From the NCBI GenBank assembly GCA_017441925.1, contig JAFRUE010000007.1:682001-746000 (forward strand): a stretch of DNA of 64,000 bases, in the 5' to 3' direction. Below the pieces are notes generated by a model. It was not told the DNA's origin. It searched no databases and saw only the letters and a list, made by a program, of their open reading frames with translations. The position numbers and the translations under genes are program-made. Source of the stretch: Bacillota bacterium (GTDB taxonomy: Bacteria > Bacillota > Clostridia > Lachnospirales > Bianqueaceae). Positions 16,612-23,612 of this stretch are shown piece by piece (positions within the stretch are counted from its first letter, which is position 1; the number at the start of each line of letters is the position of its first letter).

Positions 16612-17409
16612 TCAGATTCCGAAATAGTCCAGTGCCTTCTCGATCGTCAGATCCCAGAAACGCCATTCATGCTTGTAGCCGGGAATCTCTTCAAACTTAG
16701 CCGGCAGATTGATCTCTTTCGCATGCTCCTTGAAATGCAGGAATCCGGGATAAAGACCGTCATCCTTGCCGCAGGCAAAATAGAGTTTCGGCAAATCAAC
16801 GCCCTTCTCTACCGCCTCGTCCAGAACACGCCATGTATTCTCGTAGGAAGCAAGATAGGCTTCCAGTCCGCCGCGGTTATCAATGCTTCCCTGCGTCCGC
16901 TTAAAGAATCCCGGATTCTGCGCCTTATCCCAGGCAACATCCCTTGGAGCCGCCGAGAGGATGGCTGCTCCCGCAAAAAGCTCCGGCCGGTTGAACGCGT
17001 ACACGCATGTACCGCGTCCGCCCATGGACAGCCCTGCGACAAAGTTGTCCTCTCTCTTGCGTGAAACCGGGAACCAGCCGTAGATCAGAGGCATCAGCTC
17101 TTCAAAGAAATAATCGTACATATTGTAGCCGATGCTGAAATTCTCCCAGTTGGCATAGTTTGCGTTCAGTCCGCTCGGCATTACGACCACAAGATCCCGC
17201 TCGCAGGCAAAAAGCTCGATCCGGCTCTTGCGGATCCAGTCGGAGTGATCGCCGAACGTACCATGCAGAAGCCACAGGACTTTGTATTTCTTACCGCTTC
17301 CATAGAATTCCTCGGGTGTCACGCTGCGTTTCTTGTCAGGCAGGATTACCGAGATCTGTGTGTTGCCCTGCAGATACGCACTCTCAAAATCAAATTCCAG
17401 ATATGCCAT
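16612..17409 (-). CDS. Alpha/beta-hydrolase esterase (EstA/esterase D-like)
   Basis: 265 residues of the putative esterase family (PF00756). LWLLHGTFGDHSDW carries the oxyanion region, GLSMGG holds the nucleophile Ser128, and GYKHEWRFW near residue 249 supplies the catalytic His. It resembles tributyrin esterase EstA and feruloyl esterases and is probably cytoplasmic because no signal peptide is seen. It is the first gene of the esterase, WbsX-like, SGNH set, which suggests removal of acyl decorations from an imported oligosaccharide. A ribosome site AGGAGG precedes the ATG. It could equally be a general short-chain acyl esterase. Confidence 0.82.
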   Translation of the reverse strand: MAYLEFDFESAYLQGNTQISVILPDKKRSVTPEEFYGSGKKYKVLWLLHGTFGDHSDWIRKSRIELFACERDLVVVMPSGLNANYANWENFSIGYNMYDYFFEELMPLIYGWFPVSRKREDNFVAGLSMGGRGTCVYAFNRPELFAGAAILSAAPRDVAWDKAQNPGFFKRTQGSIDNRGGLEAYLASYENTWRVLDEAVEKGVDLPKLYFACGKDDGLYPGFLHFKEHAKEINLPAKFEEIPGYKHEWRFWDLTIEKALDYFGI

Positions 17410-17436
17410 AATAAACCTCCTGTATAAAAAGTATTC

Positions 17437-18108
17437 CTATCTCAGACTTTTTAAGTACTCCTTATGCTCTTCCGTCACCCGGAAACTCTCAACGGCTTTC
17501 TGAATGGCCTTCCTGTGCACCCATTCATCCAGCCTGTGCTCTTCCAGATACGGTACTGACGCATCATACTGCTTGGCCAGAGCCGTAGCGAAATACCAGG
17601 CGATCATCATTTTCAGATAATAGTCATCACCCTTTTTGGATGCTACAAGTTCCGGATACTCTTCACTGAAATCCCTGTCAAGGAATTCATTCATCAGCAT
17701 CCGGATCCCGAATCTCGCCGTATAGACGTGATCTGACGCGATCCATTTCCGGATATACGGCAGGACCTTCTGATGATTTTTCTTAAAAACTTTCGGCGTC
17801 GCCTGATCCGATACCGGCCAGCAGTCGACATAAGGCAGGAACGCCTCGACTGCCTGCACGCATTCATCAAAATCCCGGATCATCGCGAGCACAAAGAAAT
17901 GGATCAGATTTTCTTCGTAATATGCATGTGGCAGGTCGTTCAGAAAAGCGTCTCCGTTCCCGCTCTCATAAACCTCTTTGGCAACACGCCTAAGCTCCGG
18001 TGTCCGGACGCCCAGAATGGTCTCCGGCGGAATATTCGGAACCAGTTTAGCCTGAAATTCTCTGTACTTATCGTCCTTAACTTCTATGAGTCTGTCATAT
18101 AATGTCAT
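17437..18108 (-). CDS. AlkD-like DNA alkylation repair protein
   Basis: 223 residues made of helical repeats, matching the DNA alkylation repair family (PF08713). The N-terminus GVRTPELRRVAKEV and VDCWPVSDQATPKVF, IASDHVYTARFGIRMLM and YYLKMMIAWYFATALAKQY are typical. AlkD is a DNA glycosylase that removes N3- and N7-alkylated purines without flipping the base. The gene overlaps the upstream EamA transporter by ATGA, so the two are co-translated; this partnership has no obvious functional reason. Confidence 0.85.
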   Translation of the reverse strand: MTLYDRLIEVKDDKYREFQAKLVPNIPPETILGVRTPELRRVAKEVYESGNGDAFLNDLPHAYYEENLIHFFVLAMIRDFDECVQAVEAFLPYVDCWPVSDQATPKVFKKNHQKVLPYIRKWIASDHVYTARFGIRMLMNEFLDRDFSEEYPELVASKKGDDYYLKMMIAWYFATALAKQYDASVPYLEEHRLDEWVHRKAIQKAVESFRVTEEHKEYLKSLR

Positions 18109-18959
18109 GTCTGTTCTCCCTGTGTCTGTGTGTCCTCGAGTCTGGCCTGGCGCACATTGTAGATCAGGACTGTTCCGAGAACGATAACTGCGCCGATAAG
18201 CGCTAATCCTGTAATTCTTTCTTTATAGAAGATGGCTACAAGGATCGGATTCAGGACCGGCTCGATCGCGGCTGTCAGGCTGGCCGTAACGGCATTTACG
18301 GTCTCGAGGCCTTTTGCCATGAAGATATAGGCAAGCGCAAGCTGCAGCAGACCAAGCGCCGCCATCAGCAGAAGCACAGATGCGCTGAAATCCGTCTCCT
18401 TAAACACAAATCCGATACCGATCACAGCGCTGAGCATCTGTCCGTACAGTATCGAAGATAGAGAATCGGACTGCTCAAAACTGTTCATCATAAAGACGCC
18501 TGCATACGCGATTCCCGACAAAAGCGCCAGAATATTTCCCAGTTGGTTGCCTGCACTGATTCCGTCTATAAAGAAGAAAATGATACCGACAAAAACGACC
18601 ATGCAGGTGATCACATCTATTCGCTGGGGCTTTTTGCGCAGCAGGAACCATGTCATGATCATCGCAAAAATCGGTGCCGTAAACTGCAGGATGATGGTAT
18701 TCGCCGCGGTCGTGAGCTTATTGGCCAGCGTAAACAAGGTCGTAACGGCACACATACAAACAGCGCCGAAAACAACGGCCCGGTTCATTCTGAGCTTATG
18801 CCCGGTCAGCTTTATATACAGCAGCAGGACCGGTACAGCGATCAGATTGCGCCCGCCGTTGATTGCCATCGCGCCCCAGGGTATCATCTTGATGCACAGT
18901 CCGCCGATCGAGAACAGCACAGCGGCAAGCATCACATATATCGTACCGTTTTTCTTCAT
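18105..18959 (-). CDS. EamA-family (DMT) transporter
   Basis: 284 residues with ten predicted membrane helices in two EamA repeats (about 5-135 and 145-275), the usual architecture of drug/metabolite transporters. The second repeat begins GNILALLSGIAYAGVFMM, and AYIFMAKGLETVNAVTASL together with EPVLNPILVAIFYKERIT is a family hallmark. The start at 18959 (MKKNG) has AAGAGGTG five bases upstream; the frame is open further upstream but has no ribosome site there. The substrate is unknown; amino acid or metabolite export is usual for the family. Confidence 0.87.
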   Translation of the reverse strand: MKKNGTIYVMLAAVLFSIGGLCIKMIPWGAMAINGGRNLIAVPVLLLYIKLTGHKLRMNRAVVFGAVCMCAVTTLFTLANKLTTAANTIILQFTAPIFAMIMTWFLLRKKPQRIDVITCMVVFVGIIFFFIDGISAGNQLGNILALLSGIAYAGVFMMNSFEQSDSLSSILYGQMLSAVIGIGFVFKETDFSASVLLLMAALGLLQLALAYIFMAKGLETVNAVTASLTAAIEPVLNPILVAIFYKERITGLALIGAVIVLGTVLIYNVRQARLEDTQTQGEQT

Positions 18960-18976
18960 TCTGCACCTCTTGTATA

Positions 18977-19014
18977 AGCAAAAACCTCTCTTGTCCGGGG
19001 ACAAAAGAGGTTTA
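18977..19014 (-). terminator. Terminator of the five-tRNA transcript
   Basis: On the minus strand AAACCTCT and AGAGGTTT (plus 19006-19013 and 18982-18989) form a stem extended by TTGTCC/GGACAA around a tiny loop, followed by TTTTTGCTT. It lies just 3' of the last tRNA. Confidence 0.8.
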
Positions 19015-19018
19015 TTGA

Positions 19019-19092
19019 TGCGCGCAGTAGGATTCGAACCCGCGGCCTTCTGGTCCGTAGCCAGACGCTCTATCCATCTGAGCTATGCGCGC
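19019..19092 (-). tRNA. tRNA-Arg (anticodon ACG)
   Basis: Acceptor arms GCGCGCA and TGCGCGC pair fully, the anticodon stem TCTGG/CCAGA closes loop CTACGGA with anticodon ACG, and the T loop is TTCGAAT. No CCA is encoded. It is the last tRNA of the cluster. Confidence 0.95.
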
Positions 19093-19096
19093 ACGA

Positions 19097-19167
19097 AGCG
19101 GGTGATGAGAATCGAACTCACCTGGCCAGCTTGGAAGGCTGGTGTTCTACCAATGAACTACACCCGC
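19097..19167 (-). tRNA. tRNA-Gly (anticodon TCC)
   Basis: 71 nt; acceptor GCGGGTG/CACCCGC, anticodon stem CCAGC/GCTGG with loop CTTCCAA, T loop TTCGATT. CCA is not encoded. Confidence 0.95.
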
Positions 19168-19180
19168 AAAGATCGCGGAG

Positions 19181-19253
19181 TGCCCAGAACCGGAATCGAA
19201 CCAGTGACACGTGGATTTTCAGTCCACTGCTCTACCATCTGAGCTATCTGGGC
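19181..19253 (-). tRNA. tRNA-Phe (anticodon GAA)
   Basis: 73 nt; acceptor GCCCAGA/TCTGGGC, anticodon stem GTGGA/TCCAC with loop CTGAAAA, T loop TTCGATT. Confidence 0.95.
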
Positions 19254-19273
19254 TTATAAATGATGTACTGAGA

Positions 19274-19359
19274 TGCCGGAGACCGGGATCGAACCGGTAC
19301 GGATTGTTAGATCCGCAGGATTTTAAGTCCTGTGCGTCTGCCAGTTTCGCCACTCCGGC
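19274..19359 (-). tRNA. tRNA-Leu (anticodon TAA)
   Basis: 86 nt class II tRNA with a long variable arm. Acceptor GCCGGAG/CTCCGGC, anticodon stem CAGGA/TCCTG with loop CTTAAAA. Confidence 0.95.
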
Positions 19360-19371
19360 GGGCTGCCAGTA

Positions 19372-19453
19372 TGCGGATGAAGGGACTCGAACCCCCACGC
19401 CGGTAAGCGTCAGAACCTAAATCTGATGCGTCTGCCAATTCCGCCACATCCGC
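19372..19453 (-). tRNA. tRNA-Leu (anticodon TAG)
   Basis: 82 nt class II tRNA. Acceptor GCGGATG/CATCCGC, anticodon stem TCAGA/TCTGA with loop TTTAGGT. First tRNA of the five-gene transcript. Confidence 0.95.
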
Positions 19454-19493
19454 GGAATCGTTAAAACTAACCGCGTTCTCAGCGACGGTAACA

Positions 19494-19522
19494 ATCATAC
19501 CACACACTGGCCGTAAAGTCAA
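19494..19522 (-). promoter_or_regulatory. Promoter of the tRNA cluster
   Basis: On the minus strand TTGACT (19517-19522) and TATGAT (19494-19499), spacer 17 bases, placed about 40 bases before the first tRNA. Confidence 0.8.
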
Positions 19523-19562
19523 CTCTTTTTTGAAAATTTTCAGAGAGCAATTTGAAAACGTC

Positions 19563-20213
19563 TCAGACCCCGTACTGCTCCCTGTAAGCAAGCATACTGT
19601 TCAGGTACTCAGAGCCGGGAATCAGGTCATGCTTCAGGCAGTCGATGATGTCCTCGATCGTTACGATCGGATAAACTTTCAATCCGAAATCGCGGTATAC
19701 TTCCTGCACCGCGGAGAGCGTCCCCCGTCCCCGCTCTTTGCGGTCCACGGAAATGACCATGCCTGCAAGACTGACATTTGCAGCAGCCTGCAGCACGGGC
19801 ATCGTCTCACGTACAGCGGCACCGCTTGTGATCACATCTTCCGTGATCAGGACACGGTCACCGTCCTTCAGCTGATGTCCGACGATCACACCGCCCTCAC
19901 CATGGTCTTTGGCTTCCTTACGGTTAAAAGCGTATTCCACGTCCCTGTCGTATTTGCGCGCCAGAGCGGAAGCCGCCGAGATACAGAGCGGAATTCCTTT
20001 GTATGCGGGTCCGTAGATCACCTGCGGTTCCAGATTGTTGTCTTCGATGCAGTCCGCGTAGAACTCGCCGAGCCTCGCGATCTGACGGCCCGTCCTGTAA
20101 TTGCCTGTATTGATAAAGTACGGCGCTACGCGTCCGCTCTTCAGCGTAAACTCACCGAAAGTCAGAACGCCCGAATCGCACATAAAACGGATAAATTCCT
20201 GTTTGTAATCCAT
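19563..20213 (-). CDS. pyrE: Orotate phosphoribosyltransferase
   Basis: 216 residues. PyrE attaches PRPP-derived ribose phosphate to orotate to give OMP, the fifth step of pyrimidine synthesis. FTLKSGRVAPYFINTG is the orotate-binding region, YGPAYKGIPL and RKEAKDHGEGG are in the mobile loop, and VLITEDVITSGAA is the PRPP motif. The gene is on its own behind a good promoter (20240-20268) rather than in a pyr operon. AGAGGAG precedes the ATG. No pyrimidine attenuator is visible in the short leader. Confidence 0.96.
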   Translation of the reverse strand: MDYKQEFIRFMCDSGVLTFGEFTLKSGRVAPYFINTGNYRTGRQIARLGEFYADCIEDNNLEPQVIYGPAYKGIPLCISAASALARKYDRDVEYAFNRKEAKDHGEGGVIVGHQLKDGDRVLITEDVITSGAAVRETMPVLQAAANVSLAGMVISVDRKERGRGTLSAVQEVYRDFGLKVYPIVTIEDIIDCLKHDLIPGSEYLNSMLAYREQYGV

Positions 20214-20239
20214 ATCTTCATCTCCTCTCGTTTTCTGAT

Positions 20240-20268
20240 ATTATATCCTGCCCCGTCGGAAAAGTCAA
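20240..20268 (-). promoter_or_regulatory. pyrE promoter
   Basis: On the minus strand TTGACT (20263-20268) and TATAAT (20240-20245) with a 17-base spacer, about 27 bases upstream of the pyrE start. Confidence 0.8.
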
Positions 20269-20310
20269 AGCGTCTCCGGGAAAAACTACGCTCTCTGCCG
20301 GCAAAATCAT

Positions 20311-20339
20311 TTGAAAACGACCGCCGTCTGTGCTATACT
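20311..20339 (+). promoter_or_regulatory. Promoter of the MATE transporter gene
   Basis: TTGAAA (20311-20316) and TATACT (20334-20339) with a 17-base spacer; the start codon follows 32 bases downstream. Confidence 0.75.
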
Positions 20340-20371
20340 TTTATCAAGAAACACAGAAAGGACCCTAGTTT

Positions 20372-21730
20372 ATGGCAAAAATCAACACCAAGAACATCAA
20401 TTTTCTGAAGGGCCCGATCCTCTCGAAAATCCTGCTGTTCTGTCTTCCCATCTTCATCGGTTCCGTATTCCAGACGTTCTATAATCTGGTCGACTCGATC
20501 ATTGTCGGCAATTATGTCTCTGCGGACGCGCTGGCAGCTGTCGGCACCACCGCGCCGGTATCCAATCTGTTCGTCGGAATGATGACCGGTTTTTCGACCG
20601 GTGCTTCCGTCGTCGCGGCCCAGCTGCTCGGCGCGAACCAGAAAGAGAAACTGAAACCCGCGATCTCCACAACACTTTACTTCATGGTCGTGACGGCCGC
20701 GATTCTGATGATTGTCGGGCTTGGTCTCTCATCTTATATCATGCACTGGGTCAACGTACCGGATAATATCTATGAAGCGACCCGGACATATTTCCGGATC
20801 TACGTTCTGGGACTGCTGTTCATGGCACTGTACAATTTCTTTGCGGCTTTCCTGCGGGCGCTCGGTGATTCGACAACACCGCTGATTTTCCTGATCATCT
20901 CGAGCCTGCTGAATGTCGTCGGCGATCTGTTCTTCGTACTTGTCCTGCACATGGGCGTCGCCGGTGTTGCCTGGGCGACTGTTATCGCACAGGGCATCTC
21001 CGTCCTCCTCTGCATTGTCTACGTGCGCCGAAAGATCCCGTATTTCCAGTTCCGCAAACATGAATTTGTTTTCGACAAAGCTCTGTTCCGCAACATCCTG
21101 CGGCTCGGCATCCCGTCCGGCATACAGGCCTCCGTCACCGGACTTGGCTTTGTCGTCGTACAGGGACTGATCAACAGCTACGGCTCTGTCTGCATCGCGG
21201 CTTATACCGCTGCCAGTAAAATGGAACAGATCGCGAACATCGCCATGATGAGCGTTTCCCAAGGATTCGCGATCTATGTCGGTCAGAACGTCGGCGCGGC
21301 AAATATCCCTCGCGTTAAGTCCGGCCTGCGTCAGGTGCTGATTTTCGGTACCGTAATCAGCCTGATTATGACGGCTGTGATTTATTTCTTCGGACCTTCC
21401 CTGATGCGGATGTTCGTTAAAGCTTCCGAGATCGAAGTCATCAATGTCGGAGCCGCCTTTATGAAACTCTGGGCACCGCTCGTCGTCCTGCATGCGCTGC
21501 AGGAATGCGTCGTTGCGACGCTCCGCGGAGCCGGTGATTCGATCTTCTCGATGATCTCGATGTTCTTTGACCTGATCATCCGTATGGTCATGGCATATGT
21601 CTTTGCGTTAGCTTTCGGGATGGGATTCATGGGAATCGCCTACTCCCTGCCCTGCGGATGGTTCGCAAGTCTTGCCTGTGCGCTGATCCGGTATTTTACC
21701 GGCGCATGGAAAAAGAAAGCCGTCGTATAA
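20372..21730 (+). CDS. MATE-family multidrug/metabolite efflux transporter
   Basis: 452 residues with twelve predicted membrane helices in two MatE halves. PILSKILLFCLPIFIGSVFQ, then YNLVDSIIVGNYVSADALAA, and LRALGDSTTPLIFLI in the first half are echoed by RLGIPSGIQASVTGLGFVVV and VVATLRGAGDSIFSMIS in the second. These proteins export drugs or metabolites driven by sodium or proton gradients. It is read alone from its own promoter, and AGAAAGGACC precedes the ATG. The substrate cannot be read from sequence. Confidence 0.93.
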   Translation: MAKINTKNINFLKGPILSKILLFCLPIFIGSVFQTFYNLVDSIIVGNYVSADALAAVGTTAPVSNLFVGMMTGFSTGASVVAAQLLGANQKEKLKPAISTTLYFMVVTAAILMIVGLGLSSYIMHWVNVPDNIYEATRTYFRIYVLGLLFMALYNFFAAFLRALGDSTTPLIFLIISSLLNVVGDLFFVLVLHMGVAGVAWATVIAQGISVLLCIVYVRRKIPYFQFRKHEFVFDKALFRNILRLGIPSGIQASVTGLGFVVVQGLINSYGSVCIAAYTAASKMEQIANIAMMSVSQGFAIYVGQNVGAANIPRVKSGLRQVLIFGTVISLIMTAVIYFFGPSLMRMFVKASEIEVINVGAAFMKLWAPLVVLHALQECVVATLRGAGDSIFSMISMFFDLIIRMVMAYVFALAFGMGFMGIAYSLPCGWFASLACALIRYFTGAWKKKAVV

Positions 21731-21759
21731 TTGACAACGGTCTGTTTCTCCGTTATAAT
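21731..21759 (+). promoter_or_regulatory. Promoter of the GH3 gene
   Basis: TTGACA (21731-21736) and TATAAT (21754-21759), perfect consensus with a 17-base spacer, starting directly after the MATE stop codon. Confidence 0.88.
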
Positions 21760-21805
21760 TTAGTCAGATAATTGTCCGTTTTCAATATAATAAGGAGGTT
21801 TATAT

Positions 21806-23503
21806 ATGGTAAATCTGAAGGAAAAGCCCTACTATCTGAAAGACGAAGACATCAAGTGGGTGGAAGATACCATTGCTTCCATGACCACTGAGGAAAAGAT
21901 CGGCCAGCTGTTCATGAACATGGTGGCTGACCGTTCAGAAGAAGCTCTTCGCGCAAGTGTCCGCAAGTATCATTTCGCCGGCACCCGCTATCGCAGCGTT
22001 TCTCCGGAAGAACTCTATGAGCAGAACCGGATCCTGCAGGATGAGAGCCGCATTCCGCTGCTTGTCGCTTCCAACTGCGAAGCCGGAGGCAACGGCGGTG
22101 TAGGCGGCGGTACGCCTCTTGCGAACGGCGCTGCCATGGCTGCTATGAACGATGAAGAAGCCGCCTACAGAGTCGGCTTCATGGGAGCTACGGAAGGTGG
22201 CGCGATCGGCTGCAACTGGAACTTCGCACCTGTTTCCGATATTCTGTTCAACTGGAGAAATACCGTTGTACAGGTACGTGCGATCAACAACAATACCGAC
22301 GATGTATGCCGTCTTGCCAAGGCTTTCGCTATGGGCGTACAGGATGCCAGCCTTGCCGCCTGCATCAAGCACTTCCCCGGCGACGGTACCGAGGAGAACG
22401 ACCAGCACCTGATGATGGGTCTGAATGACATGACCTGCGAAGAGTGGGACGCGACATTCGGCAAAGTCTATCAAACCATGATCGACGCCGGTGTCATGAC
22501 CTTCATGGCCGGACATATCGCACAGCCTGCCTATCAGAGAAAGCTTGCCGGCCGTGAACTTAAGGATTCCGAGATCCTGCCCGCTACCCTCTGCCACGAG
22601 CTGATTACCGGGCTGCTGAAAGAAAAGCTCGGCTTCAACGGCCTTGTCGTTACGGATGCTTCTCACATGGTCGGTATGACCTCTGTAATGCCGCGCCGTC
22701 TGCAGGTCCCGACCGCTATCGCTGCCGGATGCGACCTGTTCCTGTTCTTCGACGAGCAGGATTTCGGCTTCATGATGGACGGATACAAGAACGGCATCAT
22801 CACCGAAGAGCGTCTGAGCGATGCCCTGCACCGTACACTCGGACTGAAGGCCGCTCTCGGACTGCACAAGAAGAAAGCCGAGGGCACCGTCATGCCGCCT
22901 AAGGAAAATCTCGCGAAGATCGGATGTCCCGAGCATATCGCCGCAGCTCATGAATTCGCAGACCGTTTCATCACGCTTGTCAAGGATACGCAGAAGGCTC
23001 TGCCGCTCGATCCTGCCAAGCATAAAAAGATCAAACTGGTCTATATCGGCGGGACCAACCGTGTCGTTGCCGGCAAACTGATGGCTGCAGACGACCGTAC
23101 GCCGGACAACTTCAAGAAAGCTCTGGAAGCTGCCGGATTTGAAGTCTTTACGCAGGATCCGGAAGGCGTGAACAAGAGCAATATGGCCAAAGTCAAAGAG
23201 ACCTATGATGCCGTCATCGTACTGGCGAACTGCATCGGTTTCGCGACATTCAACTCTATGCGTATCAAATGGGATAATCCTGCGAATCAGCCGTGGTACG
23301 TGGCCGAGCTGCCGACGATCTTCATCTCGACGACTCTGACCAACCATCTTGTGGACTTTACCATGAGCCATACCTATATCAATGCGTATATGGACAGCCC
23401 GGTCGTCATCGAAGAGCTTGTCAAAAAGCTTACCGGTAAGACCGAATTTAAGGGCCGTTACAACGATAACGTCTGGTGCGGCCGCTGGGATACGAAGCTG
23501 TAA
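21806..23503 (+). CDS. Glycoside hydrolase family 3 (NagZ-like beta-N-acetylhexosaminidase)
   Basis: 565 residues. The first ~340 form a GH3 TIM barrel: KIGQLFMNMV, the NagZ-type loop KHFPGDGTEENDQH whose final Asp-x-His supplies the acid/base pair, and GLVVTDASHM with the nucleophile Asp near residue 283. The remaining 200 residues look like a GH3 C-terminal domain. No signal peptide is present, so it acts in the cytoplasm, possibly on peptidoglycan-derived or dietary N-acetylglucosaminides. The loop has GDG where NagZ usually has GHG. A strong ribosome site AAGGAGG, a consensus promoter and a terminator make it a single-gene unit. Confidence 0.88.
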   Translation: MVNLKEKPYYLKDEDIKWVEDTIASMTTEEKIGQLFMNMVADRSEEALRASVRKYHFAGTRYRSVSPEELYEQNRILQDESRIPLLVASNCEAGGNGGVGGGTPLANGAAMAAMNDEEAAYRVGFMGATEGGAIGCNWNFAPVSDILFNWRNTVVQVRAINNNTDDVCRLAKAFAMGVQDASLAACIKHFPGDGTEENDQHLMMGLNDMTCEEWDATFGKVYQTMIDAGVMTFMAGHIAQPAYQRKLAGRELKDSEILPATLCHELITGLLKEKLGFNGLVVTDASHMVGMTSVMPRRLQVPTAIAAGCDLFLFFDEQDFGFMMDGYKNGIITEERLSDALHRTLGLKAALGLHKKKAEGTVMPPKENLAKIGCPEHIAAAHEFADRFITLVKDTQKALPLDPAKHKKIKLVYIGGTNRVVAGKLMAADDRTPDNFKKALEAAGFEVFTQDPEGVNKSNMAKVKETYDAVIVLANCIGFATFNSMRIKWDNPANQPWYVAELPTIFISTTLTNHLVDFTMSHTYINAYMDSPVVIEELVKKLTGKTEFKGRYNDNVWCGRWDTKL

Positions 23504-23548
23504 ACCTGACAGCAGATACTGATTCCCGGATCTGACAGCAAAACGAAT

Positions 23549-23581
23549 GGCCCGGCGCCTTTACGGCGCCGGGCCGTTTTG
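23549..23581 (+). terminator. Strong intrinsic terminator after the GH3 gene
   Basis: GGCCCGGCGCC (23549-23559) and GGCGCCGGGCC (23565-23575) form an 11-bp GC stem with a 5-base loop, followed by GTTTTG. It may also act on the converging leftward operon. Confidence 0.85.
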
Positions 23582-23612
23582 ATTGATCTGCAAAGCCATT
23601 GTACCCGCCTTA

